Positions 46,402 through 55,800 of a stretch of DNA of 64,000 nucleotides are shown one piece after another (the stretch's first letter is position 1; each line of letters opens with the position of its first letter). Origin of the DNA: Solitalea koreensis (GTDB taxonomy: Bacteria > Bacteroidota > Bacteroidia > Sphingobacteriales > Sphingobacteriaceae); NCBI RefSeq assembly GCF_900182575.1, contig NZ_FXSZ01000002.1, positions 124,001-188,000 on the forward strand, read 5' to 3'. The translations under genes and the position numbers were made by a program. The notes under the pieces are model-generated. The model ran no database searches, was not told where the DNA came from, and saw nothing but the letters and a program-made list of their open reading frames with translations.

Positions 46402-47529
46402 ATGTATGCATTAAAGAATTCTACCATTTACACCGGCTGTAGCATTGAAACAAAAAAGGTCATTTTAATTGAGGAGGAAACCATTATTGACCTCATTGAC
46501 GAGAAAGATCTTCCATCAGATATTAGAGCCATTGATCTAAAAGGGAATAATGTTGCTCCTGGATTTATTGATATCCAAGTTTATGGAGGTGGTGATAGTT
46601 TATTTTTTGCTGAGCCTACTAAAAAATCGTTAGAGAAAATTCATGCTGATTTTTTAAAGTCAGGCACTACACATTTTTTAATCACTATTCCGACAATTTC
46701 AGATGAGATGGTTAAAAAATGTATCAAAGCAGCTCAAGAGTACATTGATGAAGGTGGAAAAGGTCTTATTGGACTTCATCTTGAAGGACCGTTTATTAAC
46801 TCATCTAAAAAAGGAGCACATATTGAAAAGTTCATCCAATCACCTTCTATTCAGCATTTGGAAGAACTTATAAAAGAAGGTGGAGATGTGATAAGGATGA
46901 TAACCCTTGCTCCTGAACATTGCACGGATGAGTGTATTCAGTTGTTGCAAGACCACAACATTATTATTTCCGCAGGCCATAGTAATGCTACTTTCAATCA
47001 GGCTAAAGAAGCATTTTCAAAGGGTATTACCACTTGTACTCATCTTTTCAATGCCATGTCTACTTTTTCTCATCGTGAACCTGGACTTGTAGGTGCCATC
47101 TATGATTCACCCGATGTTTATGCCAGCATAATACCCGACGGTTATCATACTGATTTTGCAAGCGTTAGAATCAGTAAAAAGATCATGCAAAACCGATTGT
47201 TCATAATTACAGATGCTGTAGTCGAAAATCTTTCAGGTGATTATATCTATAAATTGGATTCAGAGCATTTCGTAACTGAAAATGGCACATTAGCAGGCTC
47301 ATCACTTACTATGATGCGCGCTGTAAAAAACTGTATTGAAAAGGCTGATCTTGAAGTTGAAGAAGCTTTACGAATGGCCTCATTATATCCGTCCAAAGTG
47401 GTAAATATGGATCATTATTTAGGTAAAATTAAAGCGGGTTACGCTGCTGATTTTGTAATATTTGATGATGATTATAATGTTAAATACACCATTTATGAAG
47501 GAAAAATCACAGAATTTGATAATAATTAA
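46402..47529 (+). CDS. nagA: N-acetylglucosamine-6-phosphate deacetylase
   Basis: A 375-residue amidohydrolase that removes acetate from GlcNAc-6-phosphate in amino-sugar recycling. Visible features are the NVAPGFIDIQVYGGG strand, IGLHLEGPFINSSKKGAH (metal Glu), SAGHSNATFNQ, and CTHLFNAMSTFSHREPG (metal His region). The catalytic aspartate is in FIITDAV, followed by GTLAGSSLTM and the C-terminal AGYAADFVIFD. Length is standard. It stands between the two biotin genes with 69 and 94 base gaps, so it may be transcribed separately. Confidence 0.92.
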   Translation: MYALKNSTIYTGCSIETKKVILIEEETIIDLIDEKDLPSDIRAIDLKGNNVAPGFIDIQVYGGGDSLFFAEPTKKSLEKIHADFLKSGTTHFLITIPTISDEMVKKCIKAAQEYIDEGGKGLIGLHLEGPFINSSKKGAHIEKFIQSPSIQHLEELIKEGGDVIRMITLAPEHCTDECIQLLQDHNIIISAGHSNATFNQAKEAFSKGITTCTHLFNAMSTFSHREPGLVGAIYDSPDVYASIIPDGYHTDFASVRISKKIMQNRLFIITDAVVENLSGDYIYKLDSEHFVTENGTLAGSSLTMMRAVKNCIEKADLEVEEALRMASLYPSKVVNMDHYLGKIKAGYAADFVIFDDDYNVKYTIYEGKITEFDNN

Positions 47530-47623
47530 GCAAGGCCTATCGATACATAAATACTTAAAAAAAAAATATTTAGTACATAGTTGAAATTTAGTAGTAATCT
47601 TTGGGGCAGATTATTAATTTATC

Positions 47624-48238
47624 ATGACCCCAATTTTTATTACTGGAATCGGAACTGGTGTTGGTAAAACACTGATTTCGGCCATTGTTGTTGAAAAACT
47701 ACAAGCTGATTATTGGAAACCTATTCAATCTGGTGATCTGAATAATTCCGACACAATGACTGTGCAGAAATTAGTGTGCAATGCTAAAACCTATTTTCAT
47801 CCTGAATCCTATCGTTTAACCCAGCCATTTTCTCCTCATAAGTCTGCAGAAATTGATGGAATTACTATTGAATTGACAAAATGTAAACTTCCGAATACTT
47901 CAAATCAACTCGTAATTGAAGGAGCAGGAGGATTAATGGTTCCATTAAATTCTACAGAACTCATTATTGATTTGATCAAACATCTTAAATGTGAGGTGAT
48001 TTTGGTTTCACAAAACTATTTGGGAAGCATTAATCATACTTTGCTTTCCATCGAAATGCTAAAACAAAATAGCATTCCAGTTAGAGGTCTAATTTTTAAC
48101 GGAGAACCAAATTCTAACTCTGAAACTTTCATCCTAAATTATTCAGGTTTGCCGTGTTTGGGAAGAATACCACAGTTTGATGCCCTCCCTTCTAAAGCAG
48201 ATATAATTTCGTTTGGTGAGCTGATAAATTTAGATTAA
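47624..48238 (+). CDS. bioD: ATP-dependent dethiobiotin synthetase
   Basis: A 204-residue enzyme that closes the ureido ring of dethiobiotin from 7,8-diaminopelargonate, CO2 and ATP. The P-loop is GIGTGVGKT (residues 6-14), with the YWKPIQSGD loop carrying the conserved Lys and the EGAGGLMVPLN motif (about 105-115). Slightly short but complete. It is the second biotin gene in the window; bioA and bioB are not seen. Confidence 0.9.
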   Translation: MTPIFITGIGTGVGKTLISAIVVEKLQADYWKPIQSGDLNNSDTMTVQKLVCNAKTYFHPESYRLTQPFSPHKSAEIDGITIELTKCKLPNTSNQLVIEGAGGLMVPLNSTELIIDLIKHLKCEVILVSQNYLGSINHTLLSIEMLKQNSIPVRGLIFNGEPNSNSETFILNYSGLPCLGRIPQFDALPSKADIISFGELINLD

Positions 48239-48320
48239 GCATCAATTATCTTATAATCTCTCTCTATCGTTGTTATAACCTGGAGACTTAAAAGTTATTT
48301 CTATTTTTCATTCTTAATAA

Positions 48321-48328
48321 TATTTTTG
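48321..48328 (+). promoter_or_regulatory. Candidate -7 box for the DPP-IV gene
   Basis: TATTTTTG, a full match to the Bacteroidota TAnnTTTG element, 24 bases before the start codon. No -33 TTG is found at the usual spacing, so this remains a partial match. Confidence 0.38.
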
Positions 48329-48352
48329 AGGACACATTAAACCAACCTAGTA

Positions 48353-50524
48353 ATGAATATTAAATCTAGAATTATTGCCATCGCCTTTTTGATCATTGGA
48401 GGCACATCAATTGTTTATGCCCAGAATAGGGTAATAAACTTAGATGATGCGATCCTTCGTCGTTATTCTGTCTTCGGCGAAGAACGCCTAAAGGGCCTAC
48501 AATGGATCGGAAAAACGAATTCCTATGCCTACACGGATGGTCAAAATCTACTAATTGCATCAGTTGCTGATCAAAAACCAGTACCCGTTTTGAGCTTTGA
48601 TGAACTAAATCAAGCAGTAGGTGGAGCATTAAAAGCCATGCCTGCAGTAAAATGGATTGACCCGGGTCACTTTACCGTTATTGTGGGAGGTAATCGTTAT
48701 AAGTTCGATCTCGCCACCAAAAAAGCTGAAATCATTAATATTTTTATTGTAGAAGGCGAAAATATTGATATCGATCCGGTAACTGGAAATACAGCCTGCA
48801 CCATTGGCGATAATTTATTTATCAGTAATGATGGCAAAACCACTCAGGTAACGAATGATACCGAATGGGGAATTAAAAGCGGAAAGAGCACGCACCGTGA
48901 AGAATTTGGTATCGACAAAGGAACTTTCTGGTCGCCACAAGGTAATCTACTTGCCTTTTATCGTGAAGATGCACGTCAAGTAACAGACTATCCTTTAGTA
49001 GATATTAACTCTATTCCAGCTAAAGAAGTAAAGATCAAATATCCAATGGCTGGAATGAAAAGTCATAAGGTGACAGTTGGTGTTTATAATATTAAGACTG
49101 GAAAAACTATTTACTTACAAACAGGAGAACCTTCAGATAAATACTTTACCAATATAAGCTGGAGCAGTGATGAAAAGTCAATTTTCATTGCAGAAATCAA
49201 CCGCGATCAAAATGAATTGAGATATAATCAGTACGACGCTGCAAGTGGAGCTTTTTTAAGATCCTTATTCTCTGAATACAATGCAAAATACGTTCGTCCG
49301 GAGAAGGCTGCCATTAACTTAAAAGATAGCTTTTTATGGTTAAGTGCGGTAAATGGGTACAATCATTTCCTACAATATGATTATTCAGGCAAATTGATTA
49401 ACCATATTAATACGGGTAAAATCATTGTAAGAAAATTCTTAGGAACTGACGAATCAGAAAACAAAGTGTTCTTTGTGGGTAATAATGCGGATAACATTGA
49501 TCTGCAGGTTTACATGGTAGATTTAAAACAAAAACATAAAACTTCTGAATTTGAAGTTGTTCGTTTGACAAATGAAGAAGGTTACCATGATGGGGCGTTA
49601 CTTTCAGCAGACGGAAAATACCTGTTAGATCAATTTAGCAGTTCAACCGTTCCTCATAAGGTGAACCTTTTATCGACTAATGGTAAAATTTCAGTAACCT
49701 TACTGAATTCTAAAAATCCTTTAGCCGGTTATCAATTCGGAAAAACCGAAATCGTACGTTTAAAAGCAGATGATGGTAAATTGTTATACGGACGTATTAT
49801 TAAGCCTTATAACTTTGATCCTACAAAAAAATATCCGGTTGTATTATATGTTTACAATGGCCCTAATGTGCAACTTATTAATGATAGTTGGACAAATGGC
49901 GCATCATTCTGGATGTATTATTTAGCCAACAAGGGTTATGTGATTTTAACTGTTGATGGTCGTGGCAGTGCTAACCGTGGAATGGATTTCGAACAAGTAA
50001 CTTTTAGAAAATTAGGTCAGGAAGAAATGAAAGACCAAATGGTTGGTATTAATTATATCAAATCATTACCATACATCAATGGTGATAAAATTGCGGTGCA
50101 TGGATGGAGCTATGGTGGTTTTATGACTACAAGCTTAATGTTAAACTATCCTGAAGTATTTAAGGTAGGTGTTGCTGGCGGGCCGGTAATTGATTGGAGA
50201 TATTATGAAGTAATGTACACCGAGCGTTATATGGACACTCCTCAAGCCAACCCTAAAGGTTATGCACAAACGTCTTTATTGGATAAAGCACAAAACCTTA
50301 AAGGTAGTTTAATGTTGATTCATGGGGCGGTGGATCCAGTGGTGGTTTGGCAGCATAGCCTTAAATTCATTAAAAGCTGCGTGGATAACAATATTCCAAT
50401 TGATTATTTTGTTTACCCGGGTCATGAACATAATGTGATTGGTAAAGATCGTGTTCACTTATACAATAAAGTGATTGAATACATAGATGAAAAAATGAAT
50501 AAAGAGCCTAATTCAAATTTTTAA
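48353..50524 (+). CDS. Dipeptidyl-peptidase IV, family S9B, exported
   Basis: A 723-residue serine peptidase, exported by a signal peptide cut near residue 23 (GGTSIVYAQ). Residues about 40-480 are the DPP-IV beta-propeller (double Glu region around GKSTHREEFGIDKGTFWSPQ, KLLAFYREDAR-type motif). Residues about 490-720 are the alpha/beta-hydrolase, with the nucleophile Ser586 (HGWSYGGFMT). The aspartate is in HGAVDPVVVWQHS and the histidine in YPGHEHNV. It removes X-Pro dipeptides from the N-terminus of peptides in the periplasm. Followed at once by a very strong hairpin. Confidence 0.93.
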   Translation: MNIKSRIIAIAFLIIGGTSIVYAQNRVINLDDAILRRYSVFGEERLKGLQWIGKTNSYAYTDGQNLLIASVADQKPVPVLSFDELNQAVGGALKAMPAVKWIDPGHFTVIVGGNRYKFDLATKKAEIINIFIVEGENIDIDPVTGNTACTIGDNLFISNDGKTTQVTNDTEWGIKSGKSTHREEFGIDKGTFWSPQGNLLAFYREDARQVTDYPLVDINSIPAKEVKIKYPMAGMKSHKVTVGVYNIKTGKTIYLQTGEPSDKYFTNISWSSDEKSIFIAEINRDQNELRYNQYDAASGAFLRSLFSEYNAKYVRPEKAAINLKDSFLWLSAVNGYNHFLQYDYSGKLINHINTGKIIVRKFLGTDESENKVFFVGNNADNIDLQVYMVDLKQKHKTSEFEVVRLTNEEGYHDGALLSADGKYLLDQFSSSTVPHKVNLLSTNGKISVTLLNSKNPLAGYQFGKTEIVRLKADDGKLLYGRIIKPYNFDPTKKYPVVLYVYNGPNVQLINDSWTNGASFWMYYLANKGYVILTVDGRGSANRGMDFEQVTFRKLGQEEMKDQMVGINYIKSLPYINGDKIAVHGWSYGGFMTTSLMLNYPEVFKVGVAGGPVIDWRYYEVMYTERYMDTPQANPKGYAQTSLLDKAQNLKGSLMLIHGAVDPVVVWQHSLKFIKSCVDNNIPIDYFVYPGHEHNVIGKDRVHLYNKVIEYIDEKMNKEPNSNF

Positions 50525-50526
50525 TC

Positions 50527-50584
50527 ATAAGTCATAAAAAGAAAGCCCGAATTTTATTGTTCGGGCTTTCTTTTTATGACTTAT
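50527..50584. terminator. 25-bp perfect hairpin terminator after the DPP-IV gene
   Basis: Bases 50527-50551 pair without mismatch with 50560-50584, around an 8-base loop. The GC-rich core is GAAAGCCCGAA / TTCGGGCTTTC, with TTTTT in the right arm. It starts 3 bases after the stop codon, and its last base directly abuts the left end of the IS3-like element. Confidence 0.9.
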
Positions 50585-51051
50585 TGTAGCGTCCTGAAAT
50601 AAGTTGACACAAGAAGTGTTAACTATATGAAAGATCAGGAACTGACCTATAAACAGGCCTTTCAAATGGCCATTAAGAATCGTAAAACAAAAAACACCGA
50701 ATTGATCCATCATTCTGACAGAGGATTACAATATTGCAGTGCAGAGTATGTAAGTATCGCTGACGCCCACGCCATTAGAATGAGCATGACCGAACAGTCA
50801 GATCCCTATGAAAATGCGCTGGCCGAACGGATGAATAGAACTTTAAAAGAAGAATTTGGCTTGGGGAGTGTGCTTAAATCAAAGCTACATGCAAAATTAT
50901 TGGCAGAAGAAGCGGTAAACTTATACAACAATTACCGTCCTCATTTATCTTTGCAAATGAAAACACCAGAAAGTGTTTACCAACAAAAATCCCGGTCACT
51001 TGCATAACCGGGATTAGTATAAAATCTGTCAACCTATTTCAGGACGATTCA
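50585..51051 (+). mobile_element. Internally deleted IS3-family element (MITE-like), 467 bp
   Basis: The ends form a 24-base imperfect terminal inverted repeat (50585-50608 against 51028-51051, 21 of 24 matches; the inner 19 bases have one mismatch), beginning with TG as IS3 family ends do. Inside is only the C-terminal part of an OrfB transposase; OrfA and the OrfB N-terminus are missing, so the element cannot move by itself. Flanking bases show no clear target-site duplication. It lies between the DPP-IV terminator and the ferritin gene. Confidence 0.8.
50627..51007 (+). pseudogene. Truncated IS3-family OrfB transposase (C-terminal part)
   Basis: 126 residues of the integrase (rve) core. 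The second catalytic Asp is in LIHHSDRGLQY (residues about 26-36), and the catalytic Glu is in ENALAERMNRTLKEEF (about 62-77). The C-terminal end NNYRPHLSLQMKTPESVY is typical of IS3-group OrfB. The first catalytic Asp and everything before it are absent. The frame is open upstream only to a stop at 50600, inside the left terminal repeat. It is non-functional as a transposase. Confidence 0.85.
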
Positions 51052-51059
51052 TAAATTAA

Positions 51060-51578
51060 TCAATTATTACTACCTGCACTTTTTTCTTTATACGTGCGTT
51101 GTCCTAATTCGGCATTCAATAAATACATTGCTGAACTGTTATCACCTATCATTTCGAGTTTTTTTAAGAGGTTAGAAATGGAGGCTTCTTCTTCTACTTG
51201 TTCAGCAATAAACCACTGCAAAAAATTATGAGTGGCGAAATCGCTTTCTGATAACGCTTGATTTACTAAATTATTGATGCTGGAGGTTACTGTTTTTTCG
51301 TGCTCCAAGGTGAGCTGAAACACATGTATAATTGATTTGAATTTCGTTTCAGGTGCGTCTACAGCCATCATCGTGACCTTTCCTCCTACGTCATGCATGT
51401 AATCAAACTGCTTACTCGCATGAAATAATTCTTCTTTAGATTGAATACGATAAAAATTGGCAAATCCATCTAATTCCAAATCCTTAAAATAGGAACACAT
51501 TGATAAATATAAGTTTGCAGAATATAGCTCTTTGTTTATTTGCTCGTTGAGCAATTTCTCCATCGTTTTACTAATCAT
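51060..51578 (-). CDS. ftnA: Ferritin (FtnA-like)
   Basis: A non-haem ferritin of about 172 residues that stores iron in a 24-subunit shell. I take the ATG at 51578 (MISKTMEKLLNEQINKE), the standard ferritin N-terminus, over the frame's upstream ATG at 51599. Ferroxidase-centre residues are visible in NKELYSANLYLSM (Glu/Tyr), SKEELFHASKQFDYM (Glu, His) and FLQWFIAEQVEEEASI (Glu). It follows the IS3-like element on the opposite strand, with 8 bases between the element end and the stop codon. Confidence 0.92.
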   Translation of the reverse strand: MISKTMEKLLNEQINKELYSANLYLSMCSYFKDLELDGFANFYRIQSKEELFHASKQFDYMHDVGGKVTMMAVDAPETKFKSIIHVFQLTLEHEKTVTSSINNLVNQALSESDFATHNFLQWFIAEQVEEEASISNLLKKLEMIGDNSSAMYLLNAELGQRTYKEKSAGSNN

Positions 51579-51680
51579 GGTGCTAAGTTTTTTAATCAAA
51601 TTTAATCCTAGAAACTAACTATTCCTATCTTAGCAAAGAATTTATATTCTTCCAACTCAATATCACCAACCTTATATAAT

Positions 51681-52580
51681 ATGAGTATAATTAAAAATGT
51701 AGCAGTGATCGGATCCGGCACTATGGGCAACGGCATCGCGCATACTTTTGCTCAGTTCGGATTTCTTGTTTCTCTCATTGATGTATCAAAAGAAGCATTA
51801 GATCGTGGATTGGGTACAATCACTAAAAATTTGGATCGTCAAGTTGCAAAAGGAAGTATTTCTGAAGCAGATAAAACCACTACACTTTCCAATATTCAAA
51901 TTTTCACCGATTTAAAGCAAGGGGTTCAGTTTGCTGATCTAGTTGTAGAGGCTGCTACAGAAAATGAAGATTTAAAACTTAAAATCTTTAAAGATCTGGA
52001 TACATTCGCCAAACCAGAAGCTATTCTAGCTTCCAATACATCTTCTATTTCTATTACAAAAATTGGTTCAGTAACTAATCGTGCCGACAAAGTAATTGGT
52101 ATGCATTTTATGAATCCGGTTCCAATTATGAAGTTGGTAGAGGTAATTCGAGGTTATGCTACCAGCGATGAGGTTGCAGCCATAACAATGGAATTATCGA
52201 AGAAATTAAACAAAATCCCAACAGAAGTGAACGATTATCCGGGCTTTGTTGCTAATCGTATTTTAATGCCGATGATCAATGAAGCTATTTATACATTATA
52301 TGAAGGCGTTGCGGGTGTTGAAGAAATCGATACGGTAATGAAATTAGGTATGGCTCACCCAATGGGGCCACTTCAACTAGCCGATTTTATTGGATTGGAT
52401 GTTTGTCTTTCAATTTTGAATGTACTACAAGATGGTTTTGGCAATCCTAAATATGCTCCATGTCCATTATTGGTAAATATGGTTACTGCAGGAAAAAAAG
52501 GTATTAAATCTGGGGAAGGATTTTATATTTATTCACAAGGAACGAAAGATTTAGTAGTTTCAACTAAGTTTAAAAAGTAA
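51681..52580 (+). CDS. hbd: 3-hydroxybutyryl-CoA dehydrogenase
   Basis: A 299-residue NAD-dependent 3-hydroxyacyl-CoA dehydrogenase. The Rossmann loop is GSGTMGNGIAHTFAQ (about 11-25), and VVEAATENEDLKLKIFKDLD follows. The catalytic His is in GMHFMNPVPIMKLVEVI, with the conserved Glu after it. The C-terminal domain (ANRILMPMINEAIYTLYEGVAG, AHPMGPLQLADFIGLD) completes the family layout. It probably acts in beta-oxidation or butanoate metabolism. Transcribed alone, with its own terminator. Confidence 0.9.
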   Translation: MSIIKNVAVIGSGTMGNGIAHTFAQFGFLVSLIDVSKEALDRGLGTITKNLDRQVAKGSISEADKTTTLSNIQIFTDLKQGVQFADLVVEAATENEDLKLKIFKDLDTFAKPEAILASNTSSISITKIGSVTNRADKVIGMHFMNPVPIMKLVEVIRGYATSDEVAAITMELSKKLNKIPTEVNDYPGFVANRILMPMINEAIYTLYEGVAGVEEIDTVMKLGMAHPMGPLQLADFIGLDVCLSILNVLQDGFGNPKYAPCPLLVNMVTAGKKGIKSGEGFYIYSQGTKDLVVSTKFKK

Positions 52581-52606
52581 ATAAAGTTCTTGGAAACGCA
52601 GTCATT

Positions 52607-52642
52607 AAAGGCTATTTCAATTATGAGATAGCCTTTTATTTT
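52607..52642 (+). terminator. Intrinsic terminator of the hydroxyacyl-CoA dehydrogenase gene
   Basis: A 9-bp perfect stem AAAGGCTAT / ATAGCCTTT (52607-52615 with 52628-52636), a 12-base loop, then a T-rich tail. Confidence 0.85.
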
Positions 52643-52756
52643 TTCTGAACCTAATTGAATTTTTCTTAAAAAAACATAGTAATAATCTTGTCTCATTTTC
52701 AAATTAATAGTTAAAAATAGGGCTCAGTTAAAATATTAATATAATTTTCAATTGTG

Positions 52757-52788
52757 TTTTGATAATATTGTAAACAATTGTATCTTTA
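52757..52788 (+). promoter_or_regulatory. Candidate promoter of gltBD
   Basis: TTTTG at 52757-52761, then 19 bases, then TATCTTTA at 52781-52788. This fits the Bacteroidota -33 / -7 layout with one mismatch in the last -7 base. The leader to the gltB ATG (52847) is about 55 bases and includes a purine-rich GAGGAG at 52833-52838, an unusually good Shine-Dalgarno for this genome. Confidence 0.5.
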
Positions 52789-52846
52789 AAAACCAATTTA
52801 ATAAAACTTGTGTGGTTCGAACGTATAATAACTGAGGAGAACGCAC

Positions 52847-55800
52847 ATGATAACTAATGGACTGCCCCCGAAACAGGGCTTATATAATCCTGCTCATGAG
52901 AAAGACGCCTGTGGCGTAGGGAGCATCGTACACAAGAATGGAGAACGCTCACATGAAGTAGTCATAAATGGTTTGCAAATTTTAAAAAATCTGCAACATC
53001 GTGGTGCTACTGGTGAAGATCCATATGCTGGTGATGGAGCCGGAATCCTAACTCAAATTCCTCACTTATTTTTTAAGAAGGCTACGGTTAATTCTTTTTC
53101 TCTTCCAGATGAAGAAGAATACGCTGTTGGGATGACCTTTCTTCCAAGAAATGAATCTGAAGCGGCAATTTGCCGCAAATTAGTAGAAGAAGTAATTCTA
53201 GCGGAAAAGGAAATATTTTTGGGATGGAGAAAAGTTCCTTGTGTAAATACCTGTCTATCACGTAATCTTTTACACCTCGAACCATTAATCTATCAATTCT
53301 TTATACAGCGTACGGAAGCCGATACGGATGCCTTTGAAAGGAAGTTGTATCTTATTCGTCGTCAAATAGAGAAAAAAATTAAAGCTTCTTCCATCGAGCA
53401 AAAGAACTTCTTTTACATAACCAGTCTTTCTTCACGTGTTATTGTTTACAAGGGCATGTTCAATGCCTGGCAGCTGGAAGACTATTTTACTGATTTTCAG
53501 GATCCTGATTTCACGAGCTCACTTGCTTTAGTTCATCAGCGTTATTCAACCAATACCTTCCCTACCTGGAGCCTTGCCCAGCCGTTCCGATACATAGCGC
53601 ACAATGGTGAAATTAATACTTTGGAAGGTAACCAAAACTGGGCAAAATCACGTGAAAAACAACTCGAGTCAAACCTTTTTGCAAATGATTTAGAACGATT
53701 ATTCCCAACCATTCAGGAAGGCAACTCTGATTCTGCATCTTTCGACAATTATTTTGAATTGCTGATTCAAAGTGGCAGAAATATGGAACATGCCATGATG
53801 CTAATGATGCCACAAGCTTGGGAAAATGACGATCGATTATCACCGGAATTAAGAGGTTTTTACGAATATGGCAGCTCATTAATGGAACCTTGGGATGGCC
53901 CGGCAGCAATGATGTTTACTAATGGTTTACAAATTGGAGCTTGTCTTGACCGAAATGGATTACGTCCTGTTCGTTTTACAGAAACCTACGACGGGTATTT
54001 TATCATGGCATCTGAATCTGGAGTTTTACCAATTCCAGAAGAAAACATCAAACGCAAAGGAAATTTAGGATCGGGGAAAATGATCCTGATTGACACCACA
54101 ACCGGTGATATATTTGACGACCAAGCAATCAAAAAAAGAGTAAGTGAACAAGCTCCATTTTCACAATGGGTAGACGAACACCGCATTCGTTTAAAAGATA
54201 TTCCGGCTCCTGCTCAGGCTCATCAACCTACTCATGACAATCTTCGATTGAGTCAGCGTGTATTTGGTTACACTTACGAGGAGTTACACATGCTTATGAA
54301 ACCAATGGCTGAAGACAGTCAGGAGGCAACGTACGCTATGGGAACCGACACGCCTCTTGCGGTATTATCTACCCGCCCAAAACTGCTTTACAATTATTTC
54401 AAACAACGTTTTGCGCAAGTAACTAATCCAGCAATTGATTCTATTCGTGAAGATTTAGTAATGTCGCTAAGAATCACAATCGGCGGAGCTTACAATATTC
54501 TTGAAGATAATCCGATTAACTGTAAAACGCTTGAAATTGCCCAACCTATCTTCAGTAACGATGAATTGGAGCAATTAAAGCAACTGAAAATGTCGGGTTT
54601 CCGCTCAAAAGTAGTCGATGTATGCTATCCATTATATGAACAATCACTTGAAGATGCTGTTGCAACACTTTGCAAACAAGTTGAAGAGTGTGTTGATCAA
54701 GGTTTCAGGTTAATTATCTTATCTGATCGAAATTATTCGCGTAAACGTGCCCCAATCCCTACCCTTTTGGCAGTTTCAGCAGTACATCATTATTTAATAC
54801 GTGCCAACAAACGTGGCAAAACAGGTATTGTGGTGGAGAGTGGTGAAGTTCGTGAAGTGCATCATGCGGCTTTATTGCTTGCATACGGAGCCGGCGGTAT
54901 CAACCCATACCTTGCCTTTGAATCATTAACTGACATGGAAATGACCGGTCAGTTGGAGAAGGGCATTAATGAAAGTAAAGCACACAAAAATTATATAAGC
55001 GCTCTAAAAAAAGGATTATTAAAGATTATGGCCAAAATGGGTATCTCTACCTTGGTAAGTTACCAGGGCGCTCAGATCTTTGAAGCAATTGGCTTAAATA
55101 CAGATGTAATCGGTAAATTTTTTGAGGGCACCAGCTCGGTAATCGAGGGTATAGGGATGTCCGAATTAGAACAAGAACTTAAAACCCGTCACGAGAATGC
55201 ATACAAAGTTGAAAAACACTACTTCGACAAGCTCTCTACCGGTGGTGAATATCACTGGCGCCAGCAAGGCGAATATCATGCTTACAACCCTGAAACTGTT
55301 CACTTACTGCAACAGGCTGCATGGAAGAACGACCCAGCTATCTATGAAAAATTTGCCAAGCTGGTAAATGAGCGCGATGAAGAACTTTGTTTCTTAAGAG
55401 GACTATTTGATTTTGATCTGGAAGAAAGAACGTCAATTCCTTTGAACGAAGTGGAACCTGCCAAAGAAATCGTTAAACGATTCGTAACGGGGGCTATGTC
55501 AATCGGTTCTATATCGCGTGAAGCGCATGAAACCATGGCCATTGCAATGAACCGTTTAGGTGGAAAAAGCAATACGGGCGAAGGTGGTGAAGATGAAATT
55601 CGTTTTAAACCCGATGCAAACGGGGACCTTCGCCGATCGGCAATCAAACAAGTTGCTTCCGGACGCTTTGGGGTAACATCCAACTATTTAATCAATGCAG
55701 ACGAATTACAGATTAAAGTAGCTCAAGGTGCAAAACCTGGAGAAGGTGGACAATTACCAGGTTTTAAAGTAGACGAATACATTTCAAAGTTGCGTCATAC

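Noticed and set aside
47600..47608. TAATCTTTG as a promoter box for bioD
   Set aside because: The spacing inside the box is one base too long, and no TTG lies at the right distance.
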